A stretch of DNA of 64,000 bases from NCBI GenBank assembly GCA_945876035.1, contig CAMCMU010000021.1, forward strand, positions 1-64,000, given 5' to 3'. Each line of letters begins with the position of its first letter. Position 1 is the first letter of the stretch. Shown in pieces: positions 35,711 to 46,269 of the stretch. The notes beneath the pieces are model-generated. The model was not told the origin of the DNA. It saw only the letters and a list, made by a program, of their open reading frames with translations, and made no database searches. The DNA comes from Schlesneria paludicola DSM 18645. Lineage in GTDB: Bacteria > Planctomycetota > Planctomycetia > Planctomycetales > Planctomycetaceae. The position numbers were made by a program, and so were the translations under genes.

Positions 35711-37369
35711 ATGGCGGTACACGCGTTGGCAGGCAAGCCCGCTTCCACGGAGATGCTGATCGATACGGATCAACTCATCGCAAATTACTACGATCTGCGT
35801 CCCGATCCGTCGAACGCTGGGCAGTTGGTCAGTTTTGGCACGAGTGGCCATCGGGGGACCTCTTCCAACGCCACATTTACCGAAGCACACATCGGAGCGA
35901 TCACTCAGGCGCTGGTCGAACATCGTCAAACTTGCGGGATCAATGGACCCTTGTTTCTGGGAAAGGATACGCACGCTCTGTCGGCCCCTGCCGAACGGAC
36001 TAGCCTCGAAGTACTTGCCGCAAATGGGATCGAAGTGATTCTCCAAAAGGGAAACGGTTTCACTCCCACCCCGGTCATTTCGCATGCCATTCTGAACTAC
36101 AACAAGGGACGCACAGATCATCTCGCCGACGGCATCGTGATCACGCCATCCCACAACCCTCCAGAAGATGGCGGCTTCAAATACAATCCGCCTCAGGGAG
36201 GTCCTGCCGATACCGAGATCACCAGTGCGGTGCAACGGCGTGCCAACGAACTCCTGAAAAGAGGCGGTTCCGGTGTCCTGCGGATGACATTCGAAAATGC
36301 GATGCGAGCACCGACCACATTCCCTCGGGATTTTTCCAGAGACTACATCGGGAATCTGAAACAAGTGATTGATCTGGCCGCGATCAAGTCGGCACAGTTG
36401 CGTCTGGGAGTCGACCCCTTGGGCGGAGCCAGTGTTGAGTATTGGCCGGCAATCGCCGAGACTTATGGCTTGAACATGACCGTCGTCAATGACGTGGTGG
36501 ATCCGCAGTTCGGCTTCATGACGGTGGATCACGACGGCAAGATTCGGATGGATTGTTCAAGCCCCGATGCGATGGCGAGTTTGGTACATCTCAAGGATCG
36601 ATTCGATCTCTCCTTCGGAAATGATCCCGACGCGGATCGTCACGGAATTGTCACACGGTCAATCGGACTGATGAACCCGAACCACTATTTGGCGGTCGCC
36701 ATTCAATTTCTGTTCACCAATCGTTCGGATTGGCCTCAGTCCGCTGCCGTTGGCAAGACATGCGTCAGCAGTAGCATGATTGATTCCGTGACGGCTTCGT
36801 TGGGCCGAATGCTGTATGAAGTCCCGGTTGGTTTTAAATGGTTTTCCGAGGGACTGTACTCAGGTTCACTCGGCTTCGGAGGCGAAGAAAGTGCCGGAGC
36901 AAGTTTTCTTCGCCGCGACGGTTCCGTCTGGTCGACGGACAAGGACGGCATCCTCTTGGCGCTGCTGGCTGCCGAAATCACGGCCAAGACCGGCCAAGAT
37001 CCTGGGGAACACTACAAGACTCTCGTGGCCCGGTTCGGTGAGCGTTGGTATGTACGTATTGACCAACCGATCACGCGTTTGGAAAAAGAGCGATTCCAGA
37101 ACCTGACGCCGGCCGCGATTCCTGCGGGCACTTTGGCGGGTGAGGTGATCCTTTCCAAAATCAGTGATGCGCCCGGCAACCATCAGGCGATCGGCGGAGT
37201 GAAGGTCGCGACGGCAAACGGATGGTTCGCGGCTAGGCCGTCAGGAACAGAGGCGATTTACAAACTCTACGCAGAAAGCCGACGCGATGAATCACATCTG
37301 CAGTGTCTGATTTCAGAAGCCAGGTTGATGGTGACTCAGGCCTTGGCTTTTTCCGGAGCGATGCTTTAA
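35711..37369 (+). CDS. pgm: Phosphoglucomutase (alpha-D-glucose-phosphate specific)
   Basis: This 552-residue enzyme interconverts glucose 1-phosphate and glucose 6-phosphate. The phosphoserine loop is [17 protein letters not shown], the metal loop [10 protein letters not shown], the sugar-binding loop [11 protein letters not shown] and the phosphate-binding loop [15 protein letters not shown]. Length is close to the E. coli enzyme. ATG 35711 follows GAGGAACGAGAAG; a longer start at 35630 adds nonconserved residues. It supports storage-polysaccharide and sugar-nucleotide synthesis and stands alone, upstream of recG. Confidence 0.95.
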   Translation: MAVHALAGKPASTEMLIDTDQLIANYYDLRPDPSNAGQLVSFGTSGHRGTSSNATFTEAHIGAITQALVEHRQTCGINGPLFLGKDTHALSAPAERTSLEVLAANGIEVILQKGNGFTPTPVISHAILNYNKGRTDHLADGIVITPSHNPPEDGGFKYNPPQGGPADTEITSAVQRRANELLKRGGSGVLRMTFENAMRAPTTFPRDFSRDYIGNLKQVIDLAAIKSAQLRLGVDPLGGASVEYWPAIAETYGLNMTVVNDVVDPQFGFMTVDHDGKIRMDCSSPDAMASLVHLKDRFDLSFGNDPDADRHGIVTRSIGLMNPNHYLAVAIQFLFTNRSDWPQSAAVGKTCVSSSMIDSVTASLGRMLYEVPVGFKWFSEGLYSGSLGFGGEESAGASFLRRDGSVWSTDKDGILLALLAAEITAKTGQDPGEHYKTLVARFGERWYVRIDQPITRLEKERFQNLTPAAIPAGTLAGEVILSKISDAPGNHQAIGGVKVATANGWFAARPSGTEAIYKLYAESRRDESHLQCLISEARLMVTQALAFSGAML

Positions 37370-37523
37370 AAGTTTCCCGAGTCGATGCCTCACGCGATGA
37401 GGCGACACTGTGTCCGTTTCAAATGCGTGAGCGCGAGATGTTGAGCAAAAAACATGCAGCTTGCCCCACGTTGGATTTGACGCGACAGTTCTCCGTTCCG
37501 TAGTTCAACGATGTTTCACGATC

Positions 37524-39626
37524 ATGCCGATGGATGCTGCTGACGATCCGATGCAGACGCTCGCGCACTGTGTGCGTGGTGTGGGGCCGGTCCGCGCGGA
37601 ACTTTTGGCGAAGCTCAATCTGCACAACGTTGAGGACCTGTTGCTCAACCTACCACGCGATGTGCTCGATCTGACACGCGTTGTTTCGGTGTTCGAATTG
37701 AAACCGGATATACTCCAAACGGTTTCGGGACGGGTTGTTGATCGAGACGCGAAAGAGACAGCTAAGGGGATGGTGATTGTGTCCGTCCTGCTTCAATCGG
37801 ATGGCGGATTCGTGCGGGGTCTGTGGTTCAACCAACGGTACATGCTGCGAAAATTCGAAATCGGACAGCGTGTGCTGTTTTCGGGGAAGCCCAAGTTGAG
37901 CACGCGCCGCTGGGAATTCTCGAGTCCACGCGTGCAATGGCTGGGCGATGACGACGACGAGTCCGTCGGCGGTGGCATGCTGCCCCGATACGGTCTGACG
38001 GACGAACTGGCGCAGCACGAGATGCGTCGCCTGATGCGAAACGTCGTTGAGGATTTTGCCCCCCTCGTTCCGGAGGTTCTTCCAGAACAGTTTCGAAAAC
38101 GCGTCGGCCTCTGCGACATTGGACCAGCGTTGAGGCAGGTTCATTCCCCCCGCACATCGGAAGACTATGAGTCCGGCCGATATCGGCTTCTGTTTGATGA
38201 TCTCTTGGAGTTTCAGATCGCAATCGCCCTGCGACGCCGTGTTTGGAGAGAGGCCTCCCAGGCACGGCCGTTGCCGAGCTCTGCAAAGATCGATGCCCGC
38301 ATTCGTCGACTATTTTCTTTTCGATTCACAGCGGGGCAGGATCGTGCCATAGAGGAAATCGTCAAGGACATGAGTCGCGACCGGGCCATGCATCGACTCC
38401 TTCAAGCCGATGTCGGAGCCGGAAAAACCGCCGTTGCGCTCTATGCGATGCTCGTGGCGATTGCGGCCGGGACACAGGCGGTGCTGATGGCGCCGACCGA
38501 AGTTCTGGCGCAGCAGCACTGGCAGACGATTCATTCCTTGCTCGCCAATAGTCGGGTCGAAAGCCGATTGTTGACCGGTCAACTGACAGCGTCGCAACGC
38601 CGCGAGACTCTTGCCGCAATTGCCACAGGCGACGTCCAACTCGTGATTGGGACTCAAGCCATCATTCAAGACGACGTCGTCTTTCAGTCACTCGGGTTGG
38701 CCATCATTGATGAACAGCACAAATTTGGAGTCAGACAACGGGCAAAGTTCTCGGTCTCGAACACCGCGCCACATGTCCTCGTGATGACGGCTACGCCGAT
38801 TCCCCGCAGTTTGTGCCTGACTCAGTTCGGAGACCTCGATCTGACCGTCATTAACGAGATGCCACCCGGTCGACAACGCGTTGTGACCAGCCATATTGCG
38901 AATCGTGGCGCCGCTCAGAAAGCGTGGGACTTCATCAAGAAGGGGCTGCGCGAGGGTCGTCAAGCCTACGTGGTCTGCCCGCGCGTCGAGGAAGACGCGC
39001 AACTCCCCGACGGTGTCGAGGCTACAGCCAGTGCCGAGGCCGTCTTTCGCCAGCTCACCACGAGCGAATTAAAAGAGTTTCGAATCGGTTTGGTTCACGG
39101 GCGAATGGATCGGCGTCAGCGGGCCGCGACGATGCGGGAGTTTCGCACCGGAAAGTTGCATGTGCTGGTGGCAACGACGGTGATTGAAGTCGGAGTTGAT
39201 GTGCCGAATTCGACCCTGATGGTCATCTTTCAAGCGGAAAGATTCGGGCTGTCGCAGCTCCACCAATTGCGCGGGCGTATCGGCCGAGGTCGATTTCAGG
39301 GATACTGTTTTTTGTTGAGTGAATCGAATACGGCGGAGGCAACCAAGCGTCTTTCAGCGATGGAATCGACGTCCGATGGATTCAAAATTGCGGAGGCAGA
39401 TTTTGAGTTGCGCGGTGCCGGAGACGTCCTCGGTACTCGGCAAAGTGGGACCCAGCCGCTGCGAATCGCCGACCTCGTCCGCGATAAGGAAATTCTCGAA
39501 GCCGCACGCATCGCTGCGTTCAACCTTGTTGAAACGTGTGAACTTGATGAACCGGAGTTTGTGATGTTGAAAAGTCGAGTGTTGAGCCGATTTGCAAAAA
39601 TCATGGACATTCCTCGCGCGGGATGA
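37524..39626 (+). CDS. recG: ATP-dependent DNA helicase RecG
   Basis: This roughly 700-residue protein remodels stalled replication forks and Holliday junctions. The wedge/OB domain lies near residues 60-160 (VSGRVVDRDAKETAKG, YMLRKFEIGQRVLFSG). Helicase motifs follow: Walker A DVGAGKTAVAL, Walker B IIDEQHKFGVRQR, motif III ATPIPRSL, motif VI HQLRGRIGRGRFQGYC. The length is normal. ATG 37524 is chosen with ATG 37530 possible. It is the downstream neighbour of pgm and is followed by a nitroreductase on the same strand. Confidence 0.95.
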   Translation: MPMDAADDPMQTLAHCVRGVGPVRAELLAKLNLHNVEDLLLNLPRDVLDLTRVVSVFELKPDILQTVSGRVVDRDAKETAKGMVIVSVLLQSDGGFVRGLWFNQRYMLRKFEIGQRVLFSGKPKLSTRRWEFSSPRVQWLGDDDDESVGGGMLPRYGLTDELAQHEMRRLMRNVVEDFAPLVPEVLPEQFRKRVGLCDIGPALRQVHSPRTSEDYESGRYRLLFDDLLEFQIAIALRRRVWREASQARPLPSSAKIDARIRRLFSFRFTAGQDRAIEEIVKDMSRDRAMHRLLQADVGAGKTAVALYAMLVAIAAGTQAVLMAPTEVLAQQHWQTIHSLLANSRVESRLLTGQLTASQRRETLAAIATGDVQLVIGTQAIIQDDVVFQSLGLAIIDEQHKFGVRQRAKFSVSNTAPHVLVMTATPIPRSLCLTQFGDLDLTVINEMPPGRQRVVTSHIANRGAAQKAWDFIKKGLREGRQAYVVCPRVEEDAQLPDGVEATASAEAVFRQLTTSELKEFRIGLVHGRMDRRQRAATMREFRTGKLHVLVATTVIEVGVDVPNSTLMVIFQAERFGLSQLHQLRGRIGRGRFQGYCFLLSESNTAEATKRLSAMESTSDGFKIAEADFELRGAGDVLGTRQSGTQPLRIADLVRDKEILEAARIAAFNLVETCELDEPEFVMLKSRVLSRFAKIMDIPRAG

Positions 39627-39682
39627 TCCCTCGCGGAATATGCGTACTCCACCAGAAAAACGAAATCACGAGGGGAAACGGC

Positions 39683-40258
39683 ATGATCAAAGCGGGCCAG
39701 AGCGAGTTGGCAACGGAAGTCGTCGAGGTCATTCGCGGACGGCGAACGATCGGCTCGTTTTGCTCTGACAGGCCCCCGCGTGAAATTCTCCTTGCGGCCA
39801 TGGATGTTGCCCGATGGGCTCCCAACCACCGAAAGACCGAACCGTGGCAGGTCCTCTGGCTGGGTCCGGATACGATTCAGGCAGTGATTGAAATCAATTC
39901 TCAAATCATTGCGGAATCAAAGGGACCGGAAGCCGCTGCGGCCAAGCACAAGAAATGGGCCGAGATCCCCGGTTGGTTAGTGGTGACCTGTGACAGTGTG
40001 GCCGAAGGACTTCAAAGAGATGAGGATTACGCGGCATGCTGTTGCCTGATTCAGAATCTGTCCTTGGTCTTGTGGTCCGCAGGGATCGGCACGAAATGGA
40101 CAACCGGTGAAGTGACTCGGCATCCAGAATTTCTCAGGCGACTTGGTATTAATCCTCTTGCGCAACGGGTGGTCGGGCTGGTGTGGTATGGCTATCCAGC
40201 AAAGGTGCCCGAGCAAACGCGCCGGTCACTGGAATCATTTCTCGTCCAACTTCCCTGA
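39683..40258 (+). CDS. Nitroreductase family protein (YdjA-like)
   Basis: This roughly 191-residue FMN-dependent oxidoreductase has the family start EVIRGRRTIGSFCSDRPPREILL, the FMN-contact block WAPNHRKTEPWQ and the C-terminal VVGLVWYGYPA. The short form, without long inserts, is like YdjA. The physiological substrate is unknown. ATG 39683 has AGGGGAAA upstream; the frame starting at 39623 overlaps recG and is not preferred. Convergent with the Tat-exported enolase-superfamily gene. Confidence 0.88.
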   Translation: MIKAGQSELATEVVEVIRGRRTIGSFCSDRPPREILLAAMDVARWAPNHRKTEPWQVLWLGPDTIQAVIEINSQIIAESKGPEAAAAKHKKWAEIPGWLVVTCDSVAEGLQRDEDYAACCCLIQNLSLVLWSAGIGTKWTTGEVTRHPEFLRRLGINPLAQRVVGLVWYGYPAKVPEQTRRSLESFLVQLP

Positions 40259-40311
40259 AATCAGCCTGCGCTCCAATCACAGATTGGCATCGATCGGTGT
40301 CTTGAGGATCA

Positions 40312-41760
40312 CTATCGTTTTGAGGGCTGCATTTTTAAACCGCCGCCGACACTGACTCCACCTTTTTCCAAAATCATTCCCTCCTGCAAAAGCTGCTTCA
40401 TCATGCTGCTGAATGCTGGCGTGCCGTCGGGATCCCACCACTCCGTGGTAATCGGTGAATCGTAACCCAGTGTGACAAGCTTGCGCATGTCCGGCCGTAC
40501 CATGAACAGCGAGTTCGTTGGCTTGGCTAGATTGTACATGACTGTTCCGTCGGGATACTTCGACTTGATGATCCAATCCGGATTGGCGGGTAATTTCAGA
40601 TCTTTCAGCCGCTCTAATTCGGCACGGTTGAGTGTCACTCCTAAACCCGGTGCTTCCGGGACTCGCAACCAACCGTTCATGGGCTCCAACTTTTCGTTGG
40701 TAACGTCGGTACTCCACATTTCGGTATCGGTATTGAAGTGCAATGTCGCCGCTTTGAAGGCGGCATGCAGATGCGCCGCCATCGCCCGCAGGATCATTCC
40801 GCCCGGGCATTGCACCGAGAAAGGAATGTCGAGTTGGGCGAAGAGGCCCGCATGACGCACTGCCGAGCCGACGGGAGCCGTTCCCAAGATATAACCGTCC
40901 GCTGCCCGAAACTGCGTTTCGTGTCCGGCTCCCAGCGGCGAATGGTGGTACAGGATCGGCAGACGGCATTTGGCACGAAGTTCGGTGTGACCCTGAATAT
41001 CGGGGGTCGGCAACGGATCCTCAAAACAACCGGCGATTGGAAATTGCGAAATTTTTTCCAGCAATTCAAACACATGGTCGTCTGTTCCGGCCATGGTAAA
41101 GTCCAGATGGATGCGAAATCCCTTAGGAGCCACTTCTTGCATGGCTCGCATCTGATCCGTGATACTTTCGAACGGGGACAAATGGTATTTCATCCACGTG
41201 TATCCCAGTGCCGCAATTTTCTGCAAAGTCGTCGCCATGATTGTGGGATGTGCGGACACAGTCCAGGCGGCAATCGGAACCCAAGAGCGATATTTCGGGC
41301 CGATCAGTTTGTAAACAGGCACATCGGCCGCCTGGCCCATGAGGTCATAAAGGGCCGCTTGGAATCCGAGTGGCGACTCTTCAGTCGCCATCCAGTCAAA
41401 GGGACTGGTTCCGATGTACTGTTGCAGTTGTGTTTCCGATAATGGACCATCCGTCTCACCCAAACCGACGAGGCCGGTGTTCGTGTAGACCTCATAAATA
41501 ATTCGTTTGGAAGGTTCGTGAAAGTGGTTCATCACGTGCGCGGCCCAGTCGTGGTACGGCACTTGAATCGGATGCAGCTTGATGTCTGTGATCTTCAGGC
41601 GTGGGTGATTCGCGTTCGCCTTTTCTTGGGCCCGAAGCAGGGGAAGATGCTGGCTGGCAAGGGCAGCCAACGCCGTTCCTCCACGCACCAGAGCCGTGCG
41701 GCGCGAGATGGAATGGGGCCTCTGAAAATGGGGGACGTCGACGGAATCGGAATTGATCAT
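40312..41760 (-). CDS. Tat-exported enolase-superfamily (mandelate-racemase-like) protein
   Basis: This 482-residue protein starts with a twin-arginine signal (SISRRTALVRGGTALAALA), unusual for an enzyme family that is normally cytoplasmic. The enolase-superfamily barrel is visible: MKYHLSPF, IHLDFTMAG (metal Asp) and GCFEDPLPTPD (metal Glu). The third metal ligand expected in the next strand is replaced by LPILYHHSPLG, with His instead of Asp/Glu, and the final catalytic strand also departs from the usual. It may be an exported enzyme with altered metal coordination or a noncatalytic relative. ATG 41760 is followed by the signal after about 20 residues. Monocistronic. Confidence 0.78.
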   Translation of the reverse strand: MINSDSVDVPHFQRPHSISRRTALVRGGTALAALASQHLPLLRAQEKANANHPRLKITDIKLHPIQVPYHDWAAHVMNHFHEPSKRIIYEVYTNTGLVGLGETDGPLSETQLQQYIGTSPFDWMATEESPLGFQAALYDLMGQAADVPVYKLIGPKYRSWVPIAAWTVSAHPTIMATTLQKIAALGYTWMKYHLSPFESITDQMRAMQEVAPKGFRIHLDFTMAGTDDHVFELLEKISQFPIAGCFEDPLPTPDIQGHTELRAKCRLPILYHHSPLGAGHETQFRAADGYILGTAPVGSAVRHAGLFAQLDIPFSVQCPGGMILRAMAAHLHAAFKAATLHFNTDTEMWSTDVTNEKLEPMNGWLRVPEAPGLGVTLNRAELERLKDLKLPANPDWIIKSKYPDGTVMYNLAKPTNSLFMVRPDMRKLVTLGYDSPITTEWWDPDGTPAFSSMMKQLLQEGMILEKGGVSVGGGLKMQPSKR

Positions 41761-42745
41761 GATGTTGCCTTTCTGGATCGCTATCGTCTTTTATTTTGTC
41801 GATACCGTCAACCCAACGGAGCGACCGGCCTTCGTCCCCGGACTGTTTTTAGTAGCGACGCGACGCCGACTCGCGGGAGTGACCACGGAGAGGAGCTGTC
41901 ATTAAAGGATTCCACATCCGTCCGCCTCTCGCTTGGCGGCGTTGGAGGCCATCTGCCGCGTTGCTTTCTGTCACTGTGGCAGACGGAAGCGGGATTCTAG
42001 CCGCTTGTCCTCTCCCCACGTAAAATCCGATGTTCAATCTAGGGTTCAAGTGGCACATCTCTTGCGAACGGGACACCCTTGCCCAACCAGCCCGCTTCCC
42101 ACCAGCGTCTGCAGGGCGAGAGATCGATTCCGAGGAGGATCCCAGAACGTTTGTTGTTCCCAAATCAGTGCTCTTGTGAGACGCCCGATCTCTAAGACCA
42201 GTGGCGAGTGTTCAGGCGGATTGGACGGCGTGACTCATGCTCCAACCGGCGGAGGGGATCGCAATAACCTGTGGGTGGACGTGATCCGGCATTCCGCATG
42301 CTGGCTGGGGATGATTTTGAGATCACACGACATAGCCGAACAACTTCTGTCGTCGACGGTTGCCACAATGTCTCACCTGTTTTTTGGCAGGATCCGCTGA
42401 CAGCGACGCAATCCTCAACACATTCCGGCCTTTCCGAAAACCATCACCCCGTGCACCCCTTCAAGATCCGGAACTTTTGGGAGGTACCGTTCATGTGGGA
42501 GGTACGGTTCATGACGTTTCGGCATTTAACAATCAATTTTCGGATTCGGAATCGCCATCTCCCAACAAACTTTGTTTATAGTGATCGACAGTGTTCATGG
42601 TGGTCGGCATTAAATAATGCCCTGCTGTGGGCGTGACTTGCCGGCGGCAATTTAATCACGGATGTCTCGACCACCGGAGGCTTCGATTTTATACTGCCAA
42701 ACGTCTGTTCCTCAACCTGATGCACCTCAGAGACCTCTAAATCCG
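41761..42745. other. Gene-free stretch upstream of peptide deformylase
   Basis: No gene is supported in these 985 bp; frames on both strands lack ribosome sites and family likeness. There is an 18-bp imperfect tandem duplication at 42479-42514 (GGGAGGTACCGTTCATGT, 16 of 18 identical). Residues upstream of ATG 42746 could extend the deformylase to 42662, which is left as an alternative. Confidence 0.5.
42479..42514. repeat. 18-bp imperfect tandem duplication
   Basis: Copy 1 at 42479-42496 and copy 2 at 42497-42514 differ at two positions. Both contain GGGAGGTAC and end in TTCATG. Confidence 0.8.
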
Positions 42746-43321
42746 ATGGAAGTTGTGCCGTTTCCGCATCCCGCTCTACGCTATGAATCGAAACCGATCA
42801 AAGCCATTGATCCCGACCTCGAACGCGTGGTGGCAGAGATGTTTGACTTGATGTACGCCGCCAAAGGGATCGGTTTGGCCGCAAACCAAGTGGCGCTTCC
42901 CTATCGTCTGTTCATCATGAATTTGGCGGGTGATGCCGCCGAAAAGACGGAAGAATTGGTATTTATTAATCCGCGGTTTCTGAGGCGGAAAGGGACTGCT
43001 GAAGCGGAGGAAGGTTGTTTGAGTTTTCCAGGCCTGTACGGACAGGTGAAGCGATCTGCCAAAGTGACGATCGAAGCCTTTAATCTCAAGGGGGAATGCT
43101 TCGAGTATGCTTTGGACGAACTGGCTGGCCGCGCGGTGCAACACGAGGCGGACCATCTCGATGGTGTCCTCTTCATCGACAGAATGGTCGATGAAGACCG
43201 GCGGGCTAAAGCGGGAATCGTCGCCGACTATGAGGCTCAGTTCCGGCGTTGGCAAGCCGATGGACGCTATCCCTCCGACGACGAGATCCGTCGCCAATTG
43301 AAGGCATTGGAACCTCAATGA
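42746..43321 (+). CDS. def: Peptide deformylase
   Basis: This roughly 191-residue enzyme removes the N-formyl group from new proteins. All three family motifs are present: GIGLAANQVA (motif 1), EEGCLSFPG (motif 2, metal Cys) and QHEADHLDG (motif 3, two metal His and the catalytic Glu). ATG 42746 gives the usual N-terminus; a start at 42662 would add 28 residues. No methionyl-tRNA formyltransferase gene is adjacent, so this copy stands alone. Confidence 0.95.
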   Translation: MEVVPFPHPALRYESKPIKAIDPDLERVVAEMFDLMYAAKGIGLAANQVALPYRLFIMNLAGDAAEKTEELVFINPRFLRRKGTAEAEEGCLSFPGLYGQVKRSAKVTIEAFNLKGECFEYALDELAGRAVQHEADHLDGVLFIDRMVDEDRRAKAGIVADYEAQFRRWQADGRYPSDDEIRRQLKALEPQ

Positions 43322-44155
43322 CCGATGTCTTTCCTGCGACACCTGCGACGGATAAATGTCTGTCGTGACCGCTGAAAAATCCAAACAGAATCCCTTTTGT
43401 AAGCCGCATTGTCGTTGTTGCCTGAGCCGGCCCGCGCGCGACGGAATGCCAAGCGACAGGTAGGGACGACTCGGCTTGTTCCGAGTGACATCAAAAATTT
43501 CCGCCAACATCAAGGCCAATCGGTCCAAGGCCACCAATGACAATTCCGACGACGTCGGCCGGTCATTCCTGATCGATGGCGTTCGAGGATCATTCAAATC
43601 GCTCCATTCCGAGCACGTTTCTGGACAATCCGTGCGGCACACGGTCTCACAAATTCGCCATGGTCACGCAGCAACCTGACGCGAGAGCGACGAGGAGACT
43701 GAGGCACGGCCCTCGCGCAGACGCCGGGTGCTTGGTCAATGCCGGCAAGCATCGGAGTGAGTCGCCCGAGGGGCAATGCGGGGGCACGGCCTGCGCCCGA
43801 CAAGGGAAGGATTTTGACGCCACTCGTCCACAGCACTCCCTCCCCCGACGGAGGCTGTGCCACATCGCACCGGACGATGATTCGGCAAGTTGTGCCGCGG
43901 GAAGCGGTATTGGGGCTTGTCTGATGTCAATCAAGGCAGCGGAAATCGGCAGAAATGACATCAATCAGCTCTACGAACGTCGGGAAACCCGCAAAATTCG
44001 TAAAATCGATTGAAACGATGCGACCGTAACAGCCGATATCTTGAGACGTTGTTTGAAGTGTCGGGCGAGTCGCCTCGTTGTTGTGTCGTGATTGATTTTT
44101 TTGTGTCGATCGCAATGGGTCTGTTCGGTTTAGAATTATTTGGAAGGAGCCGATC
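43322..44155. other. Gene-free stretch
   Basis: Nothing firmly codes here (834 bp). Short frames on both strands are Arg/Pro/Ser-rich with no ribosome sites, and look like shadows. The last 20 bp hold the strong GGAAGGAG site of the next gene. Confidence 0.5.
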
Positions 44156-46219
44156 ATGGGTCATCGCATGAGGTCGTTTACGCTAGTGGGACTCATGATT
44201 GGTCTCAATGGAAGTGCCAGTTTCGCGATTGAACCGGAAGTTTCGGCATCGAGCCGACCGTTGAATTCCAGTCCGGAAGGTGTTTTTTCAACAGGGAGCG
44301 GCCGCAAGCCTCTGTCGCAGCAGGGGAAATCCTCTGTCACGAATCGCTCTCCCCAACGAGCCACAAACGCCACACCGGGCTCCAAAAATTATTACAAAGG
44401 CCTCTTTGCCGAAGAGCCGGTGGCCGTCGCCAAGCAGGCCTCTCCATCGGATTTGACAGAGGCGAAGCCCACAAAAGAGGTCTCGCCAAGTCAACCGTCA
44501 ACGACTGCGGCGAAATCGCAGGCTGCTTCCGACGTGCCCCCAACCGCCTCCGTCAAGCCCATCCCAAAACGATTGGGGGTGGCAGGCGTCGACATTGTTC
44601 CGTCAGACACCCTGCCGGGAAAACCCGTCAGTCAGGACCGTGTGGCGCGGGCTGGCTTTGAGACGGCCGGCGGGGTTCCCGAAAAACAGACGATACGGCA
44701 GGTCGGAAGCCTCAATCTTCGTAGTCGCCAATCGGCTCCACAGGCCTCTGCGGTGGCTCAAGCGACAGAGCGAACGCCAATGCCTCGAACCAAGGTCGGA
44801 GCGGCCATTGAAAGTCCGTCGAAGCCAGCGAGTCCCACACGCTCCGAGGGGGTCGCCGTCATTCCTCAACTCTCCATCGAATGGGTCAAAAAAGGCGACC
44901 TGAATGTTGGACAGGAATCTCAGGTCGAATTGCATGTCAAAAATTGCGGCTTGGTGGTCGCGAATGAGATTTCTGTGGAAGCCGTCTTTCCGACGAATAT
45001 TCGGTTGACCAGTGCTGATCCAAAACCGACAGCAACTGCCGACAAGGTGATCTGGTCGATTGATCGGATTGCTCCCGGAGCGGAACAAACAATCCTTGTC
45101 AAATTGATTCCAAGCCGTCGAGGGGATTTGGGAGCAACGGCACAGGTCCGGTTTACGGGCACATCATCCGTTGTGTTTCATGCCGAGGAACCATTGCTCA
45201 AGGTGGCTCTCAAGGGGCCATCAACAGCGATGCTGGGGGACCCCGCATCGGTCTTTATCTCGGTTTCTAATCCAGGGACGGGCATCGCGCATGATGTGAA
45301 AGTGGAAGCCCGCCTTTCGGAGGGTTTAGAACATGGTCGGGGTGACAAGCTGATCATGGACGTTGGATCGATCGGTTCGCGGGAAACGCGGACGGTGCGC
45401 CTCGGTCTCTCGGCAATCAAGGGTGGACCACAATCGATCAATGTCACAGCGACTTCGAGCTCAAACGCCGCGGATGAAGCGATCTCCGAATTGAATGTGA
45501 TTGCTCCGAGTTTGAAGATTGCCATGGACGGACCAGCCCTGAGGTATAAGGGCCGCAATGCCAAGTACACGGTGACGATTAGCAATGATGGCAGCGTCGC
45601 CAACGATAATATCCTTGTCACTCAAAATGTTCCCGACGGCTTTCAGTTTGTTTCCGCCGATCGTGACGGAAAACACGATGCTACGACCAAGACGGTTCAA
45701 TGGTTCGTGGGGCGATTGGAGCCAGGCAAGACGATCAAAGTCACCTGTGAACTGAATCCGCTGACGTTGGGCGAATTTTCTCCGTCGGTTGTCGTGCTGT
45801 CAGATTCGGGAGCGCGAGCCGAGGCCAAGGTCGAGACCAAGGTGGATGGTGTCGCATCGCTCACGATGGAGCTTGTCGATATCGATGACCCCGTTGAAAC
45901 TGGCGTCGAAACGTACTACGAAATACGCGTCCAAAACGAAGGTTCAAAACCTGCCGCGGCCGTATCGATCTCGTGTGAGCTTCCTGTGGGCATGGAACTT
46001 CTGAATGCCAAAGCTCCAATCGACGCGGTCGTCGAAGGCCGCCAAATCGTGTTCAAGGGTTTGGATCAGGTGGCGCCTGGCGCTCGGATTGTGTACAAGA
46101 TTCATGTGAAAGGGATTGAAGAGGGAAGCCACAGGATGAAGGCGAAGATGGTTGGTGGAGGCCTGTCCGAACCCGTATTGTGTGACGAAGTCACGAAAGT
46201 GTACTCGGACTCAAAATGA
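44156..46219 (+). CDS. Exported four-repeat DUF11-like protein
   Basis: This 687-residue protein starts with a signal sequence (SFTLVGLMIGLNGSASFA), followed by about 200 residues of low-complexity Ser/Pro/Ala/Lys-rich linker. It then carries four beta-sandwich repeats of the DUF11/CARDB type, each with a pattern like ELHVKNCGLVVANEISVE, FISVSNPGTGIAHDVKVE, YTVTISNDGSVANDNI and YEIRVQNEGSKPAAAV (about residues 235-680). Such repeats are usual in surface or envelope proteins, so it is inferred to be a cell-envelope component. ATG 44156 has a strong GGAAGGAG upstream. It is convergent with the PilT-like gene. Confidence 0.82.
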   Translation: MGHRMRSFTLVGLMIGLNGSASFAIEPEVSASSRPLNSSPEGVFSTGSGRKPLSQQGKSSVTNRSPQRATNATPGSKNYYKGLFAEEPVAVAKQASPSDLTEAKPTKEVSPSQPSTTAAKSQAASDVPPTASVKPIPKRLGVAGVDIVPSDTLPGKPVSQDRVARAGFETAGGVPEKQTIRQVGSLNLRSRQSAPQASAVAQATERTPMPRTKVGAAIESPSKPASPTRSEGVAVIPQLSIEWVKKGDLNVGQESQVELHVKNCGLVVANEISVEAVFPTNIRLTSADPKPTATADKVIWSIDRIAPGAEQTILVKLIPSRRGDLGATAQVRFTGTSSVVFHAEEPLLKVALKGPSTAMLGDPASVFISVSNPGTGIAHDVKVEARLSEGLEHGRGDKLIMDVGSIGSRETRTVRLGLSAIKGGPQSINVTATSSSNAADEAISELNVIAPSLKIAMDGPALRYKGRNAKYTVTISNDGSVANDNILVTQNVPDGFQFVSADRDGKHDATTKTVQWFVGRLEPGKTIKVTCELNPLTLGEFSPSVVVLSDSGARAEAKVETKVDGVASLTMELVDIDDPVETGVETYYEIRVQNEGSKPAAAVSISCELPVGMELLNAKAPIDAVVEGRQIVFKGLDQVAPGARIVYKIHVKGIEEGSHRMKAKMVGGGLSEPVLCDEVTKVYSDSK

Positions 46220-46269
46220 GGAACGTCCGCGGTTGTGGGCGGTCAGTCCCCTACCGTCGCCGGGGGGGG

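Noticed and set aside
43594-43863. Minus-strand frame in the 834-bp gap
   Set aside because: Arg/Pro-rich, overlapped by other frames on both strands, no ribosome site.
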